Under the pieces are notes generated by a model that did no database searches, was not told where the DNA came from, and saw only the letters and a program-made list of their open reading frames with translations. From the NCBI GenBank assembly GCA_964236465.1, contig CAXSBZ010000003.1, forward strand, positions 96,794 to 160,793: a stretch of DNA of 64,000 nucleotides, written 5' to 3'. Each line of letters opens with the position of its first letter. The first letter of the stretch is position 1. Positions 53,597 through 62,188 of the stretch are shown here, in pieces. Source of the stretch: Mucilaginibacter_A sp964236465. Lineage in GTDB: Bacteria; Bacteroidota; Bacteroidia; Sphingobacteriales; Sphingobacteriaceae. A program made the translations under genes and the position numbers.

Positions 53597-54055
53597 TTTC
53601 CCCTCTCGAGAGGGGTTAGGGGTGTGTCCTTTTTTAAACTTAATTTATGCGAAGAAATATTGTCCCTTACAATTTAAATTTAAAAGTATTGGCCAAAAAC
53701 CTTCGTAACAACAGCACACCAGGCGAAATTTCTTTGTGGCAGGAATTGAAAACAAAACAGTTTTATGGATATGATTTTCATCGGCAGAAACCATTATTGA
53801 ATTATATTGCAGATTTTTATTGTGCCGAACTAAACCTGGTCATTGAAATTGATGGCAGATATCATGAAGAAATTACTGAAAAAGATATGCTCAGAACTAC
53901 AGAATTGGCTGAATACGGATTAAAGATTTTGAGGTTTACAGAGCAGGAAATAAAATCGGACAGGTTTAATGTTTTGCGAACGCTGGAAATTTATGTTGAA
54001 GAGTTTATAAAATTGAATGAAAGGACACACCCCTGACCCCTCTCGAGAGGGGAAG
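53597..54055. mobile_element. DUF559 cassette bounded by inverted repeats
   Basis: Left end TTTCCCCTCTCGAGAGGGG then TTAGGGGTGTGTCCTTTT; right end AAAGGACACACCCCTGA then CCCCTCTCGAGAGGGGAA, the reverse complement with about two mismatches over 36 bp. The ends enclose only the DUF559 gene (459 bp in all). No transposase is inside. It may move using the nuclease itself or a transposase elsewhere. Confidence 0.75.
53647..54036 (+). CDS. DUF559 endonuclease domain protein
   Basis: 129 residues. F-H-R-Q-K-P, I-A-D-F-Y-C and V-I-E-I-D-G-R-Y-H are the DUF559/Vsr-like PD-(D/E)xK motifs (active-site residues near 53-80). Single-strand or mismatch-type endonuclease fold, true activity unknown. Lower GC than neighbours and no motif copy inside, consistent with transfer. 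Confidence 0.85.
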   Translation: MRRNIVPYNLNLKVLAKNLRNNSTPGEISLWQELKTKQFYGYDFHRQKPLLNYIADFYCAELNLVIEIDGRYHEEITEKDMLRTTELAEYGLKILRFTEQEIKSDRFNVLRTLEIYVEEFIKLNERTHP

Positions 54056-54103
54056 CAAAGCGTGCTACCTTTCCAACTAAACTATTGAAATTTTAAAGAT
54101 TTT

Positions 54104-55192
54104 ATGAACAAAAAAAATATAACATTTGGTTTGTGTGCAATTTTGTTTTGGTATGGTTGCCGGCAAAAAACCAATGCGCCGGAAGAAAATACCACTTTCA
54201 CCCTAACGCCGGAAGCGGGCAGCAATATTGCAGCAGGAACCGCAGTTTCGCTCAAACTAATTGCGCCAAGCGGTTATCAGGCAGATTCTGTGGTTTATCA
54301 AATGGACAACAATCGGCTGGGCATGAGAAAAGATTTAGCAGCTTTTACCTTAAAAAGGGACACACTTCCGCTCGGTATCAAACAAATTACAGCCAATGTT
54401 TACCAGGGTAAAAACAGTGCACAAGTAACTACCAACATAGTTTTACTGGCTGCCAAAGCACCGGAAGAATTGACGTATCAGGTAGAAAAAGTTTTTCCGC
54501 ATGATACCAGTTGCTACACAGAAGGTTTGCTTTATCAGGATGGCTTTTTATACGAAAGTGGTGGCGGCAGATCAAAACCACCGGCAGGAGAAGTAGCTGA
54601 AGGACAATCAAGTTTAAGAAAAACAGACCTTACAACCGGAAAAGTTTTGCAAAAAGTGATGGTTGACCCTGCTGTTTTTGCGGAAGGGATTTCTATCGTT
54701 GGCAACAAAATCATCCAGCTGACCTGGACGGAAAAGATTGGTTATGTGTATGATAAAACTACATTCAAGCTGCTTAGCACTTTTAACAATAATGTTGGCG
54801 TAGAAGGCTGGGGCTTATGTTTTGACGGGAAGAAGTTATATATGGACGATAAAACCAACCGGATTTGGTTTTTGGATAAAGATACGTACCGGCAAACCGG
54901 TTTTATCGATGTTTATGATGACAAAAAAGCAATCGACAGTATCAACGAACTCGAATATATAGATGGGAAACTGTACGCCAATGTTTATCAAACCAATGAT
55001 ATTTTGGTTATCGACCCAAAAACAGGAGCGGTACTGCAAAAAGCAGATCTATCAAAATTATACTTAGATAGAAGTCCGCACGCAGATGTTTTAAATGGGA
55101 TCGCTTATGATGCGCAAGCTAAAAGGCTTTTTTTAACGGGTAAAAAATGGCCGCATTTGTATCAGGTTAAGTTTGTGAAAAAAGGTGTGTAA
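54104..55192 (+). CDS. Glutaminyl-peptide cyclotransferase, lipoprotein
   Basis: 362 residues. Lipobox W-Y-G-C (Cys19). About 30-120: Ig-like region; about 125-360: five-bladed propeller of the plant/bacterial-type glutaminyl cyclase (F-P-H-D-T-S-C-Y-T-E-G-L, W-G-L-C-F-D-G, E-L-E-Y-I-D-G, L-N-G-I-A-Y-D). Converts N-terminal Gln to pyroglutamate on exported proteins. A motif copy (54407) encodes G-K-N-S-A; another overlaps the stop codon (55188), at the edge of the direct repeat around the toxin-antitoxin module. Confidence 0.88.
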   Translation: MNKKNITFGLCAILFWYGCRQKTNAPEENTTFTLTPEAGSNIAAGTAVSLKLIAPSGYQADSVVYQMDNNRLGMRKDLAAFTLKRDTLPLGIKQITANVYQGKNSAQVTTNIVLLAAKAPEELTYQVEKVFPHDTSCYTEGLLYQDGFLYESGGGRSKPPAGEVAEGQSSLRKTDLTTGKVLQKVMVDPAVFAEGISIVGNKIIQLTWTEKIGYVYDKTTFKLLSTFNNNVGVEGWGLCFDGKKLYMDDKTNRIWFLDKDTYRQTGFIDVYDDKKAIDSINELEYIDGKLYANVYQTNDILVIDPKTGAVLQKADLSKLYLDRSPHADVLNGIAYDAQAKRLFLTGKKWPHLYQVKFVKKGV

Positions 55193-55201
55193 AAGAAGTA
55201 T
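55162..55201 (+). repeat. Left direct repeat of the MNT/HepT cassette
   Basis: Covers the last codons of the cyclotransferase gene (Q-V-K-F-V-K-K-G-V-stop) and the attached motif copy. Its final 26 bp recur exactly at 55892-55917. Confidence 0.85.
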
Positions 55202-55224
55202 TTTCAAAAATCAAGTCATCAACT

Positions 55225-55527
55225 ATGCAGCCTTTAATTAAAAATAATCTTTCTCAGATACAAAAACTGATGCGTTTGTATGGCGTGGAACAAGCTTTTC
55301 TTTTTGGCAGTGCTGCATCTGGCAAAATGAATGCTGATAGCGATGTAGATTTTTTAATCCGTTTTTCCTCAACTATGGATTTTGAAACATATGGGAACAA
55401 CTATTTTAAACTGTTGTATGCGTTGCAGGATTTATTACAAGTTGAAGTAGAACTGGTAGCTGAAGAAACATTAAAAAACCCGTATTTGATGGAAAGTATT
55501 GATAGTAATAAGCTATTGGTTTTATGA
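55225..55527 (+). CDS. mntA: MNT-type nucleotidyltransferase (antitoxin)
   Basis: 100 residues. Minimal nucleotidyltransferase: G28-S29, then ten residues, D40-x-D42, exactly the G-S-x10-D-x-D motif. MntA partners modify the HepT toxin by transferring AMP to its Tyr. Overlaps the next gene by 4 bp (ATGA). Confidence 0.9.
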   Translation: MQPLIKNNLSQIQKLMRLYGVEQAFLFGSAASGKMNADSDVDFLIRFSSTMDFETYGNNYFKLLYALQDLLQVEVELVAEETLKNPYLMESIDSNKLLVL

Positions 55528-55862
55528 TGCTTCAGGAAAAAAAGCTGCTTGCTGATATTGTACAAGCAATTGCAGCTGTTGATGAACACTTGGAAGGGAA
55601 AAGGATGTTTGCAGAATATAAAGCTAATAAAACCAAACGCCGTGCTGTAGAGCGCGAACTGGAAATTATCGGGGAAGCTGTAAGTAAACTGTTGAAACTT
55701 AATCCAACTGTTGAAATTTCTTATGCTAGGATGATTGTTGACCTTCGCAATAAAGTAATCCATGCTTATGATAATGTTAATGATACTATAATCTGGAATG
55801 TTGTTGTAAATCATCTTCCGGTATTGCAAGCAGAAGTGGAAAAGTTGTTGGGAGAAAACTAA
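55524..55862 (+). CDS. hepT: HepT-type toxin (DUF86)
   Basis: 112 residues, all-helical. The HEPN RNase motif R-x4-H-x-Y is R75-N-K-V-I-H80-A-Y82. The Tyr is the known target of AMP addition in related systems. With the preceding gene it forms a complete toxin-antitoxin pair inside a direct-repeat-bounded 716-bp segment. Confidence 0.92.
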   Translation: MMLQEKKLLADIVQAIAAVDEHLEGKRMFAEYKANKTKRRAVERELEIIGEAVSKLLKLNPTVEISYARMIVDLRNKVIHAYDNVNDTIIWNVVVNHLPVLQAEVEKLLGEN

Positions 55863-56198
55863 ATCCGTAAACTCTTTCAGGTTTGATTTTATGAAAAAAG
55901 GTGTGTAAAAGAAGTATCCCATCAAACTCAAAGAACTTCAATTATTAGATCACCAATTTTATGCCGATAAAAGAAGCATGACCGAAAAAAGGTGTTTCCA
56001 GCTTTCTGCCGAGGTAGATTCTTTTTCTCAAAATTCCCCGTTTTGAAAATTTTGCGAAAAGCTGTTTTGGGTTGATGCTTCTTTTATCATACTAAAATTG
56101 GCTTTATCAGTATAATTTCCCCTTTCACTGGGCAAATCTACGCAATTGGTTTTTACTGGCATTTTCTTTGGATACATTTTGCCAAGCATCATAAAAAT
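55863..56198. other. 336-bp intergenic region with three motif copies
   Basis: Contains the right direct repeat (55877-55917), and an inverted motif pair 55966 (forward, perfect) and 56075 (reverse, perfect) about 95 bp apart. A minus-strand open frame here is made largely of these repeats and is not a gene. Confidence 0.65.
55877..55917 (+). repeat. Right direct repeat of the MNT/HepT cassette
   Basis: TCAGGTTTGATTTTATG then AAAAAAGGTGTGTAAAAGAA then GTAT; repeats the cyclotransferase 3' end and the motif (core 55904-55917) found at 55162-55201, with a few changes only in the first 15 bases. Confidence 0.85.
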
Positions 56199-56510
56199 AT
56201 GGAAAACCATCGCGAGATAAAAAATACACTAAACTGGCATTATGAAGGTAATTTCAATGCCACAATCATCAACGGCGTGATCAAGGAACTGAACCTGTGC
56301 GAACCGGGAAAAGGTGCCGGAGATTGCGGCCGTTGCCTCACCAGTACCGATTTCAAATTTTTAAAATCGGTGCACGAAGCATTGGGCGATATTTTTAAAT
56401 TTATGCAGGAAGAAAACAAACGCCTCGGCTACAGCTATCCGATTGATATGGAAATGTCAGACCGGGACGGCGAGGAGATCATTTCTGAAATCAAAAGCTA
56501 TCTGCCCTAA
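56199..56510 (+). CDS. Small hypothetical protein
   Basis: 103 residues, no membrane segment. C-x6-C-G-R-C pattern (C-E-P-G-K-G-A-G-D-C-G-R-C near 33-45) may bind metal. Followed by a clear terminator, which supports it being a real gene. Family not recognised. Confidence 0.6.
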   Translation: MENHREIKNTLNWHYEGNFNATIINGVIKELNLCEPGKGAGDCGRCLTSTDFKFLKSVHEALGDIFKFMQEENKRLGYSYPIDMEMSDRDGEEIISEIKSYLP

Positions 56511-56516
56511 AAAATA

Positions 56517-56553
56517 AAACGCACCTGACTAATGAGGCCGACCAGGTGCGTTT
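56517..56553 (+). terminator. Terminator after the small hypothetical gene
   Basis: Arms AAACGCACCTG and CAGGTGCGTTT with a 15-base loop, 7 bp past the stop. Confidence 0.82.
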
Positions 56554-56605
56554 GAAAGTTTCTAAAAATTATAAAACCAGTAAAAGTTGATACTGAAAAT
56601 TAGGG

Positions 56606-56619
56606 CATAAAAGAAGCAT
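56606..56619 (+). repeat. Motif copy between convergent genes
   Basis: CATAAAAGAAGCAT preceded by GAAAATTAGGG, between the terminator and the stop of the HAD gene. Confidence 0.8.
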
Positions 56620-56627
56620 GTCCGGGT

Positions 56628-57251
56628 TTAGCTTTTCAATATTTCCGGCAAATTTTCATAGTTCACGCCATAATAATCGGCTAATGCCGGAGAGTATTTT
56701 TGCTGATAATCATACAGATAAGTTTCAATGCCCAGTTCTTTGGCATCGGCTATTTCTGCTTCAGGATTATCGCCGATGACTAAAACTTCGCCTGGTTCAT
56801 ACTGATATTTTACCATAATCTGCTCAAATACATCTTTTTTAGACAAATCTGATTTTAACGGGTCAGGTATAAAAATTTCCCTGAAATCATCTTTCAAATT
56901 CAACAGGTTGATTTTGCTTTTCTGCATTTTGGTGTAACCGGCTGTTACCAAAAACTTCTCGATTCTTAGGTCACGGATAGGCAGATAATCTTCAAACGGG
57001 CTGATTGGGCCGTCATAAACTATTCTGCGCGATATTTTCATACCTTCATCCTTCAGATTATTGCTGAAATGATATTTGTCTGCAACTTTTTGAAACGGCG
57101 TAGTCAGCAGGTCTTCCTTTGCATTTTGGTAAATTGCTTCCGGCATATTTTCTTGGATCAGGGCATATAAATCTGCAAACAGTTTGTCTGCAATAGATTT
57201 TATCGGATAAATTGTATCATCAAGATCAAAAATCAATGCTTTTTTTATCAT
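56628..57251 (-). CDS. HAD family hydrolase
   Basis: 207 residues; motif I F-D-L-D-D-T-I-Y near 9-16, motif II V-T-A-G-Y, motif III K-S-D, motif IV V-I-G-D-N-P-E-A-E. Phosphatase of the haloacid dehalogenase class, substrate unknown. A one-mismatch motif copy (57236-57249) encodes the first codons M-I-K-K-A; its AT-rich half lies in the leader. Confidence 0.85.
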   Translation of the reverse strand: MIKKALIFDLDDTIYPIKSIADKLFADLYALIQENMPEAIYQNAKEDLLTTPFQKVADKYHFSNNLKDEGMKISRRIVYDGPISPFEDYLPIRDLRIEKFLVTAGYTKMQKSKINLLNLKDDFREIFIPDPLKSDLSKKDVFEQIMVKYQYEPGEVLVIGDNPEAEIADAKELGIETYLYDYQQKYSPALADYYGVNYENLPEILKS

Positions 57252-57493
57252 ATCAATTTTTATTTAAAATGGTGTATGCTTAGCCTAACCCATTTTTTGG
57301 TTTTAGGTTTAGCAGAATAAAAAATTTAAACTTGAAAGCAACTGTTCGTACCTGAACAATAGTTGTTCGGTTATGATACAGGATTGAACGGATAGATTCT
57401 GTAAATAATTATGTATCAAATATTTATGTTTTAGGAACGATTTTTAAAAGATGTAAAATAGAATAATCAGTTTTACACCTTATTTGTACAGTC

Positions 57494-59926
57494 ATGCTCA
57501 AAAACTATTTCAAAACAGCTTTCAGGAGCCTTTGGCGCAACCGGCAGTTTACGCTCATCAATGTTGCAGGGCTGGCTTTGGGCATCACCGTATTTTTATT
57601 TATCATGCAATATGTGGCTTTTGAGTGGGCTGCAAATCGCTTCAACAAAAACTATAAAAATCTGTACCGTGTTGATATTCAGCATAAAAACGGCAGTGTA
57701 GATAATTTTTTAGTGCCCGGCTTAGCACCGTTGTTGAAGCAGCAGGAGTCAGCTATAGAAAATTTTACGCGGATAGCAGACGGTGTAGCTGCCGGGGTTA
57801 TCACTACTCAAGGAAAATCTGCTTCCGGGAACCAGGTTTTTCGGGAAGATAACCTGGTTTATGCCGATGCCGGTTTCCTGAAAATGTTTGATTTTCAGGT
57901 TTTGGCAGGTACAAGCTCGTTGGTATCACCGCAAACGATTGCCTTAGCGCAAACTACCAGCGGAAAGCTTTTTGGCCGTAGTAACCCAATCGGCAAAACA
58001 ATAACTGTGAGCAATCAGTTTGGCAATACCATTTATACGGTTGTTTCGGTTTATAAAATCCCGGCCGCATCAGATATTAAACCGGAAGCTGTCCTTTCTT
58101 TCAGCACGTTGGAAAATAAAGTAAATCGCAATGGAAACGACTGGGCCGACCCGAAAGGTTTGGGCTCCGGCTTTGTAAATATCTATTTGCAGTTCAATCC
58201 GCAGGCCAATGTGGAGACAATTTCTTCAAAAATAAACCTGTACAACAAATCCCTGAATTATTATCTCGACACAAAAAACGATCAGTTGTATCTCCAGCCG
58301 TTTAGCGAATTGCATTTGGCACCTTCTTTCAATTATCCGTTTCAAACCTATAGCAACCTGTTGCTGGTGACTGTTTTTGCCAGCATTGCTGTTTTAATTT
58401 TGCTGATTGCCTGGCTCAATTACATCAACTTATCAACCGCGCAGGCTTTAAACCGGGCAAAAGAAGTGGGCGTTAGGAAAGTGCTTGGGGCCAGCCGTTT
58501 ACAGCTGATGTTCCAGCACTTGAACGAAACCTTTTTGCTCACTTTAACCAGTGTAGTGATTGCTGTTTTTACCGTACTAATTTTGCAGCCTGCGTTCAAT
58601 CAGTTCAGGGGCGAACAGCTTTCCCTGTCGGTGTTGAACAAAGGCTGGTTTTGGCTGGCCGCTGCGGCCATGCTGCTGGTTGGTTCGCTGCTTTCCGGTT
58701 GCTACGTAGCTTTTGTGCTAACCGCTTTTAAACCAACCAGCACCATCCGGGGCAAAGCCGAAGTGCTGATTAAAGGCTTTTCTTTGCGCAAAGCATTGGT
58801 TGTATTCCAGTTTACAGCATCTATCGTGTTTATTATTTCTACCGCAATTTTATACCGGCAACTACAGTTTATGAAAAACGAAAAACTGGGTATGCAGTTA
58901 AACCAGCTGCTGGTTATCCAGGGGCCAACTGTAACAACTACCGGGCAAAAGGCCAAAAATGTCTCGTTCAAAAATGCGCTGGCGCAACTGTCTTTCGTCA
59001 AAAAATACACCGCCAGCAACAATGTTCCGGGCCAAGGTTACAATTTTTCTGCGGATGGCATCACCAGAATGAACGGAAGCGATGCGGACAAAAAAAACGC
59101 TTATTCTATGTTTATTTGCGACCAGCATTTTTTTGATACCTACGGAATCAGCTTTGCACAAGGCCAAACCTACACGGCCGCAGATGCAGAAAGCAGCTGG
59201 AACAACGTCAAAAAAGTGATTATCAACGAGCAGGCAGCGCGGCAATTGGGTTTTGACCTGAAACAAAATATCATCGGCCAAAAAATAAACTGGGGCGTGC
59301 CTTATGAAATCATCGGGGTTGTAAAAGATTACCACCATCTTTCCTTGCGCGAGCCGATCAAACCGGTTATTTATTTAGCTTCGGTTTCTTTTTCGTACTT
59401 CACTGTTCAAACGGATACTCAAAATCTTCCGGCCAAAATCAAAACGATTCAAACGCTGTTCAATGCTACTTTCCCCGGCAATCCTTTTGCGTATTTTTTT
59501 GCAGATGAACGCTACAACCAGCAATATCACGCAGAGCAACAGTTGGGAAAAATTTTTATTGCAGCTGCCTGCGTAGCCATTTTTATTGCCTGTTTGGGCT
59601 TGTTTGGCCTGGCAGCGTTTTCTGCAAAACAACGGGTCAAAGAAATCGGCATCCGGAAAGTTTTGGGTGCAAGTGCGGGCAGTATCACCGCTTTGCTTTC
59701 AAAAGATTTTATCGGGCTGGTAATTATTTCTATTGTGCTCGCTTCGCCCATTGCCTGGTTTGCCATGCACAAATGGCTGGAAAACTTTGCTTATCAAACA
59801 AGTATTTCGGGCTGGGTTTTTGTGTTTTCCGGCTTTGCTGCCGTGGTTATTGCATTGTTCACCATCAGTTTTCAGGCGATAAAAGCAGCATTGGCCAACC
59901 CGGTTAAGAGTTTGCGCAGCGAGTAA
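57494..59926 (+). CDS. MacB/FtsX-type ABC transporter permease
   Basis: 810 residues with the duplicated layout of large Bacteroidetes MacB_PCD/FtsX permeases: TM near 22-42, periplasmic domain to about 280, TMs near 290-310, 345-370 and 390-415, then TM near 430, second periplasmic domain, and three C-terminal TMs near 685-800. K-E-V-G-V-R-K-V-L-G-A and K-E-I-G-I-R-K-V-L-G-A are the paired FtsX loops. The cognate ATPase is not adjacent. Motif copies at 58560 (A-V-F-T-V) and 59878 (A-I-K-A-A, close to the C-terminus). Confidence 0.9.
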   Translation: MLKNYFKTAFRSLWRNRQFTLINVAGLALGITVFLFIMQYVAFEWAANRFNKNYKNLYRVDIQHKNGSVDNFLVPGLAPLLKQQESAIENFTRIADGVAAGVITTQGKSASGNQVFREDNLVYADAGFLKMFDFQVLAGTSSLVSPQTIALAQTTSGKLFGRSNPIGKTITVSNQFGNTIYTVVSVYKIPAASDIKPEAVLSFSTLENKVNRNGNDWADPKGLGSGFVNIYLQFNPQANVETISSKINLYNKSLNYYLDTKNDQLYLQPFSELHLAPSFNYPFQTYSNLLLVTVFASIAVLILLIAWLNYINLSTAQALNRAKEVGVRKVLGASRLQLMFQHLNETFLLTLTSVVIAVFTVLILQPAFNQFRGEQLSLSVLNKGWFWLAAAAMLLVGSLLSGCYVAFVLTAFKPTSTIRGKAEVLIKGFSLRKALVVFQFTASIVFIISTAILYRQLQFMKNEKLGMQLNQLLVIQGPTVTTTGQKAKNVSFKNALAQLSFVKKYTASNNVPGQGYNFSADGITRMNGSDADKKNAYSMFICDQHFFDTYGISFAQGQTYTAADAESSWNNVKKVIINEQAARQLGFDLKQNIIGQKINWGVPYEIIGVVKDYHHLSLREPIKPVIYLASVSFSYFTVQTDTQNLPAKIKTIQTLFNATFPGNPFAYFFADERYNQQYHAEQQLGKIFIAAACVAIFIACLGLFGLAAFSAKQRVKEIGIRKVLGASAGSITALLSKDFIGLVIISIVLASPIAWFAMHKWLENFAYQTSISGWVFVFSGFAAVVIALFTISFQAIKAALANPVKSLRSE

Positions 59927-60430
59927 AAGCCGGAAAAGTACGCTTGCCAGGCAAGTAAAAACTTAAAGTCTGTTTAACATTACTATCATATTCTTTGGCA
60001 AGCTTTGGGCTAATCATCATCATGCTTCTTTTACCTATAAAAAATTTGGGTTTGCATTTGTTGCTTCAAAACTGCTGGGTTTCATAGGGTTTTTATGGCA
60101 TCATGTACTTTTGTTTTGGCTAAAGCCTATTGTTTTTCGCTTTTGTCCGCGGCCTGAAAGCCGTGGCAATTGAAGCCCGCCATGCCCGCCCGAAAAGGGC
60201 CCATTTGTTAGCGGCAGCTATAAAAATGCAAAACAAGTTGGCTAAGTTGCCATGGCCTTCAGGCCGTGGGTTGTAGATATTTAAGTATGGCTTTAGCCAA
60301 AACAGTTGAAAAGAAATTTAAACAGGCAATAATTTTGCCTGATGCTTCTTTTATCGCCTAAAAAACGAGATCATCCGCATGGGTTTTTAAATAGAAATAT
60401 GCAATCAACATTCGGCCAAAATCCAATAAA
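59927..60430. other. 504-bp intergenic region
   Basis: Reverse motif copies at 60022 and 60342 lie on either side of a nested inverted repeat (60112-60304). No gene seen. Confidence 0.6.
60112..60304. repeat. Nested REP-like inverted repeat (GGCTTTAGCC type)
   Basis: Outer arms TGTTTTGGCTAAAGCC (60112-60127) and GGCTTTAGCCAAAACA (60289-60304) are perfect complements; inner arms GCGGCCTGAAAGCCGTGGCA and TGCCATGGCCTTCAGGCCGT (about 60149-60168 and 60248-60267) also pair. Typical of multi-copy Bacteroidota intergenic repeats. Confidence 0.82.
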
Positions 60431-62188
60431 TTACAATATTTCAGGCAGCCGGAAGTAAAACCTACTGCCTTCGCCAATGGCACTTTCAAGCCCGATTTGC
60501 CCGTTTTGGGCCAAGATAAATTCTTTGGAAATAGCCAAACCCAAACCCGAACCGGTTTTATTTTGCCCGTCAGTAGGCACTTGGAAATAGCGGTCAAACA
60601 AGCGTTCCTGGTATTTATCTTCAATGCCTTTTCCAAAATCCTGCACCGAAAACTCTACCATATTTTCCTTTTGTGCCACTTGAACCATGATTTTTGATTT
60701 CACAGCACTGTAACGCAACGCATTCGACAGAAAATTGATCATCACCCAAGCAGTTTTTTCCACATCGACCTGGATATTGGGTAATGTGGGCGCAACAACC
60801 TGTTCTATCGAAACCCCTTTTTGGTCAGCTGCCAACTGTATGGCCTTGATAGCATAATCCAGAATCTGCTTCGGTTTTGCCGGGATAAACTTGAGTTGAA
60901 TATTGCCTGTTTCCACCTGAGACAGGTCCAGCAATTCATGCGTGATCTTGAGCAATCTTTCGGCATCTTCGTTAATTTGCTGCACCAGTTCTTCCTGCTC
61001 TCCGTTCAAAATGCCCACGCGCTTGTCGGCCAAAAGTTTCAGGCTCAGTTTCATAGCGGAAATGGGTGTTTTCAATTCGTGCGAAATGGTAGCAATAAAG
61101 TTAGTTTTGGCTTCGTCCAGCTCTTTAAATTCAGTAATGTTGCGCAGGATATAAACTTTTCCGGCCGGAATTTTGGAAACCACCATCGCTTCAGCTGTTT
61201 TTCTGTTGAGGTTGGGCACCAAGATTTCCCGGACTTCCAGCTGAAAATACGCATCTTTTCCGTCCGAAACAATTTTGAAGGGCTTTCCGACTTTTACTTC
61301 TTCGGCAGTAATTGAGCGCAGCAAATCATTGGTTTTGGTAATTTCTGCAACAGATTTTCCGGCCAGTTTTTGTTCATTCAGGTTGAGGATATTTTTTGCT
61401 GCCGAATTGATAAACAACACTTCCTGCTGCTCATTGATCCCGATGATCGCGTCGTGCATTTGTTCAATAATGGTTTCGATCCGTACTTTTTCCGATACCA
61501 CTTTTGATAAATTGCTGTTTTCCCACTCATTTAGCCGGGCAGCCATGTTGTTAAAAGCATCTGCCACTTCGGTAAATTCATCTTTTTTTTCAAAGTGAAT
61601 GCGCTGGTTGTAATTTTTTTGGCCAATTGCATGGATCCCTTCAAGCAAAGTATTTAAAGGATTGGAGATAAAACCCGGAAAGCTGACGCTGAAACCAAAC
61701 AAAACCAGAAAAGTAAACGAGCCGGCCAGGCTCAAAAAAATTGCGGCCTGATCTACCGAAGTATGTGCCGCTTGATCTTTGCGGACAATGGCCTGCATAT
61801 TCAGCAGTTCTATTTTCCGCAAAAATTGTCTGGCAGCTTTTTCTGCCTGCACTTGCTGTGTTAAACCGGCAGATCTGTTTTTTAATACGGTAAAAGAAGC
61901 ACGCAAATTTTGGGCAGCTTCCTTTTCGCCCGGTTCGGTAATGTTGTTTTCCTCATTGGTCAATTGCTTGCCGAAATAAGCGATTGATGCTTCTTTTAGC
62001 GGCAAAGTTTGCTCATCCAGCACAGTTCCCATTTCCCTGGTAAAATTCAGCGATTCGTAATTATCCTTCAAAATCACTTTGGCATTATCAGAAATCCGGT
62101 TGATGTAAAATGCAGCAACCGCACCAAAAAGGAGCACCACTACAAATAAAAAGCCGAAGCCCAAACGGAGTTTATTCTTTACTTTCAT
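60431..62188 (-). CDS. Sensor histidine kinase, paired with split KdpD
   Basis: 585 residues: TM1 (about 8-28), short periplasmic part, TM2 (about 150-172), HAMP (about 172-225), PAS (about 235-350), HisKA with I-S-H-E-L-K-T-P near 370, and ATPase domain (N, G1, G2 boxes to the C-terminus). It overlaps the KdpD-like gene by 4 bp, so the two halves of a canonical KdpD are made as separate proteins. No response regulator follows in the window. Motif copies 61889 (A-S-F-T-V) and 61987 (L-K-E-A-S). Confidence 0.9.
   Translation of the reverse strand: MKVKNKLRLGFGFLFVVVLLFGAVAAFYINRISDNAKVILKDNYESLNFTREMGTVLDEQTLPLKEASIAYFGKQLTNEENNITEPGEKEAAQNLRASFTVLKNRSAGLTQQVQAEKAARQFLRKIELLNMQAIVRKDQAAHTSVDQAAIFLSLAGSFTFLVLFGFSVSFPGFISNPLNTLLEGIHAIGQKNYNQRIHFEKKDEFTEVADAFNNMAARLNEWENSNLSKVVSEKVRIETIIEQMHDAIIGINEQQEVLFINSAAKNILNLNEQKLAGKSVAEITKTNDLLRSITAEEVKVGKPFKIVSDGKDAYFQLEVREILVPNLNRKTAEAMVVSKIPAGKVYILRNITEFKELDEAKTNFIATISHELKTPISAMKLSLKLLADKRVGILNGEQEELVQQINEDAERLLKITHELLDLSQVETGNIQLKFIPAKPKQILDYAIKAIQLAADQKGVSIEQVVAPTLPNIQVDVEKTAWVMINFLSNALRYSAVKSKIMVQVAQKENMVEFSVQDFGKGIEDKYQERLFDRYFQVPTDGQNKTGSGLGLAISKEFILAQNGQIGLESAIGEGSRFYFRLPEIL

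Noticed and set aside
56028..56210. Minus-strand open frame of 60 codons
   Set aside because: Mostly made of repeat sequence, overlaps the start of the plus-strand gene and has no recognisable protein pattern.
58453..58470. Motif-like sequence in the FtsX permease
   Set aside because: GGCAAAAGAAGTGG encodes the conserved A-K-E-V-G-V loop; no AT-rich half.
60358..60636. 92-codon minus-strand frame overlapping the histidine kinase
   Set aside because: Out of frame with the well-conserved ATPase domain at the same place.
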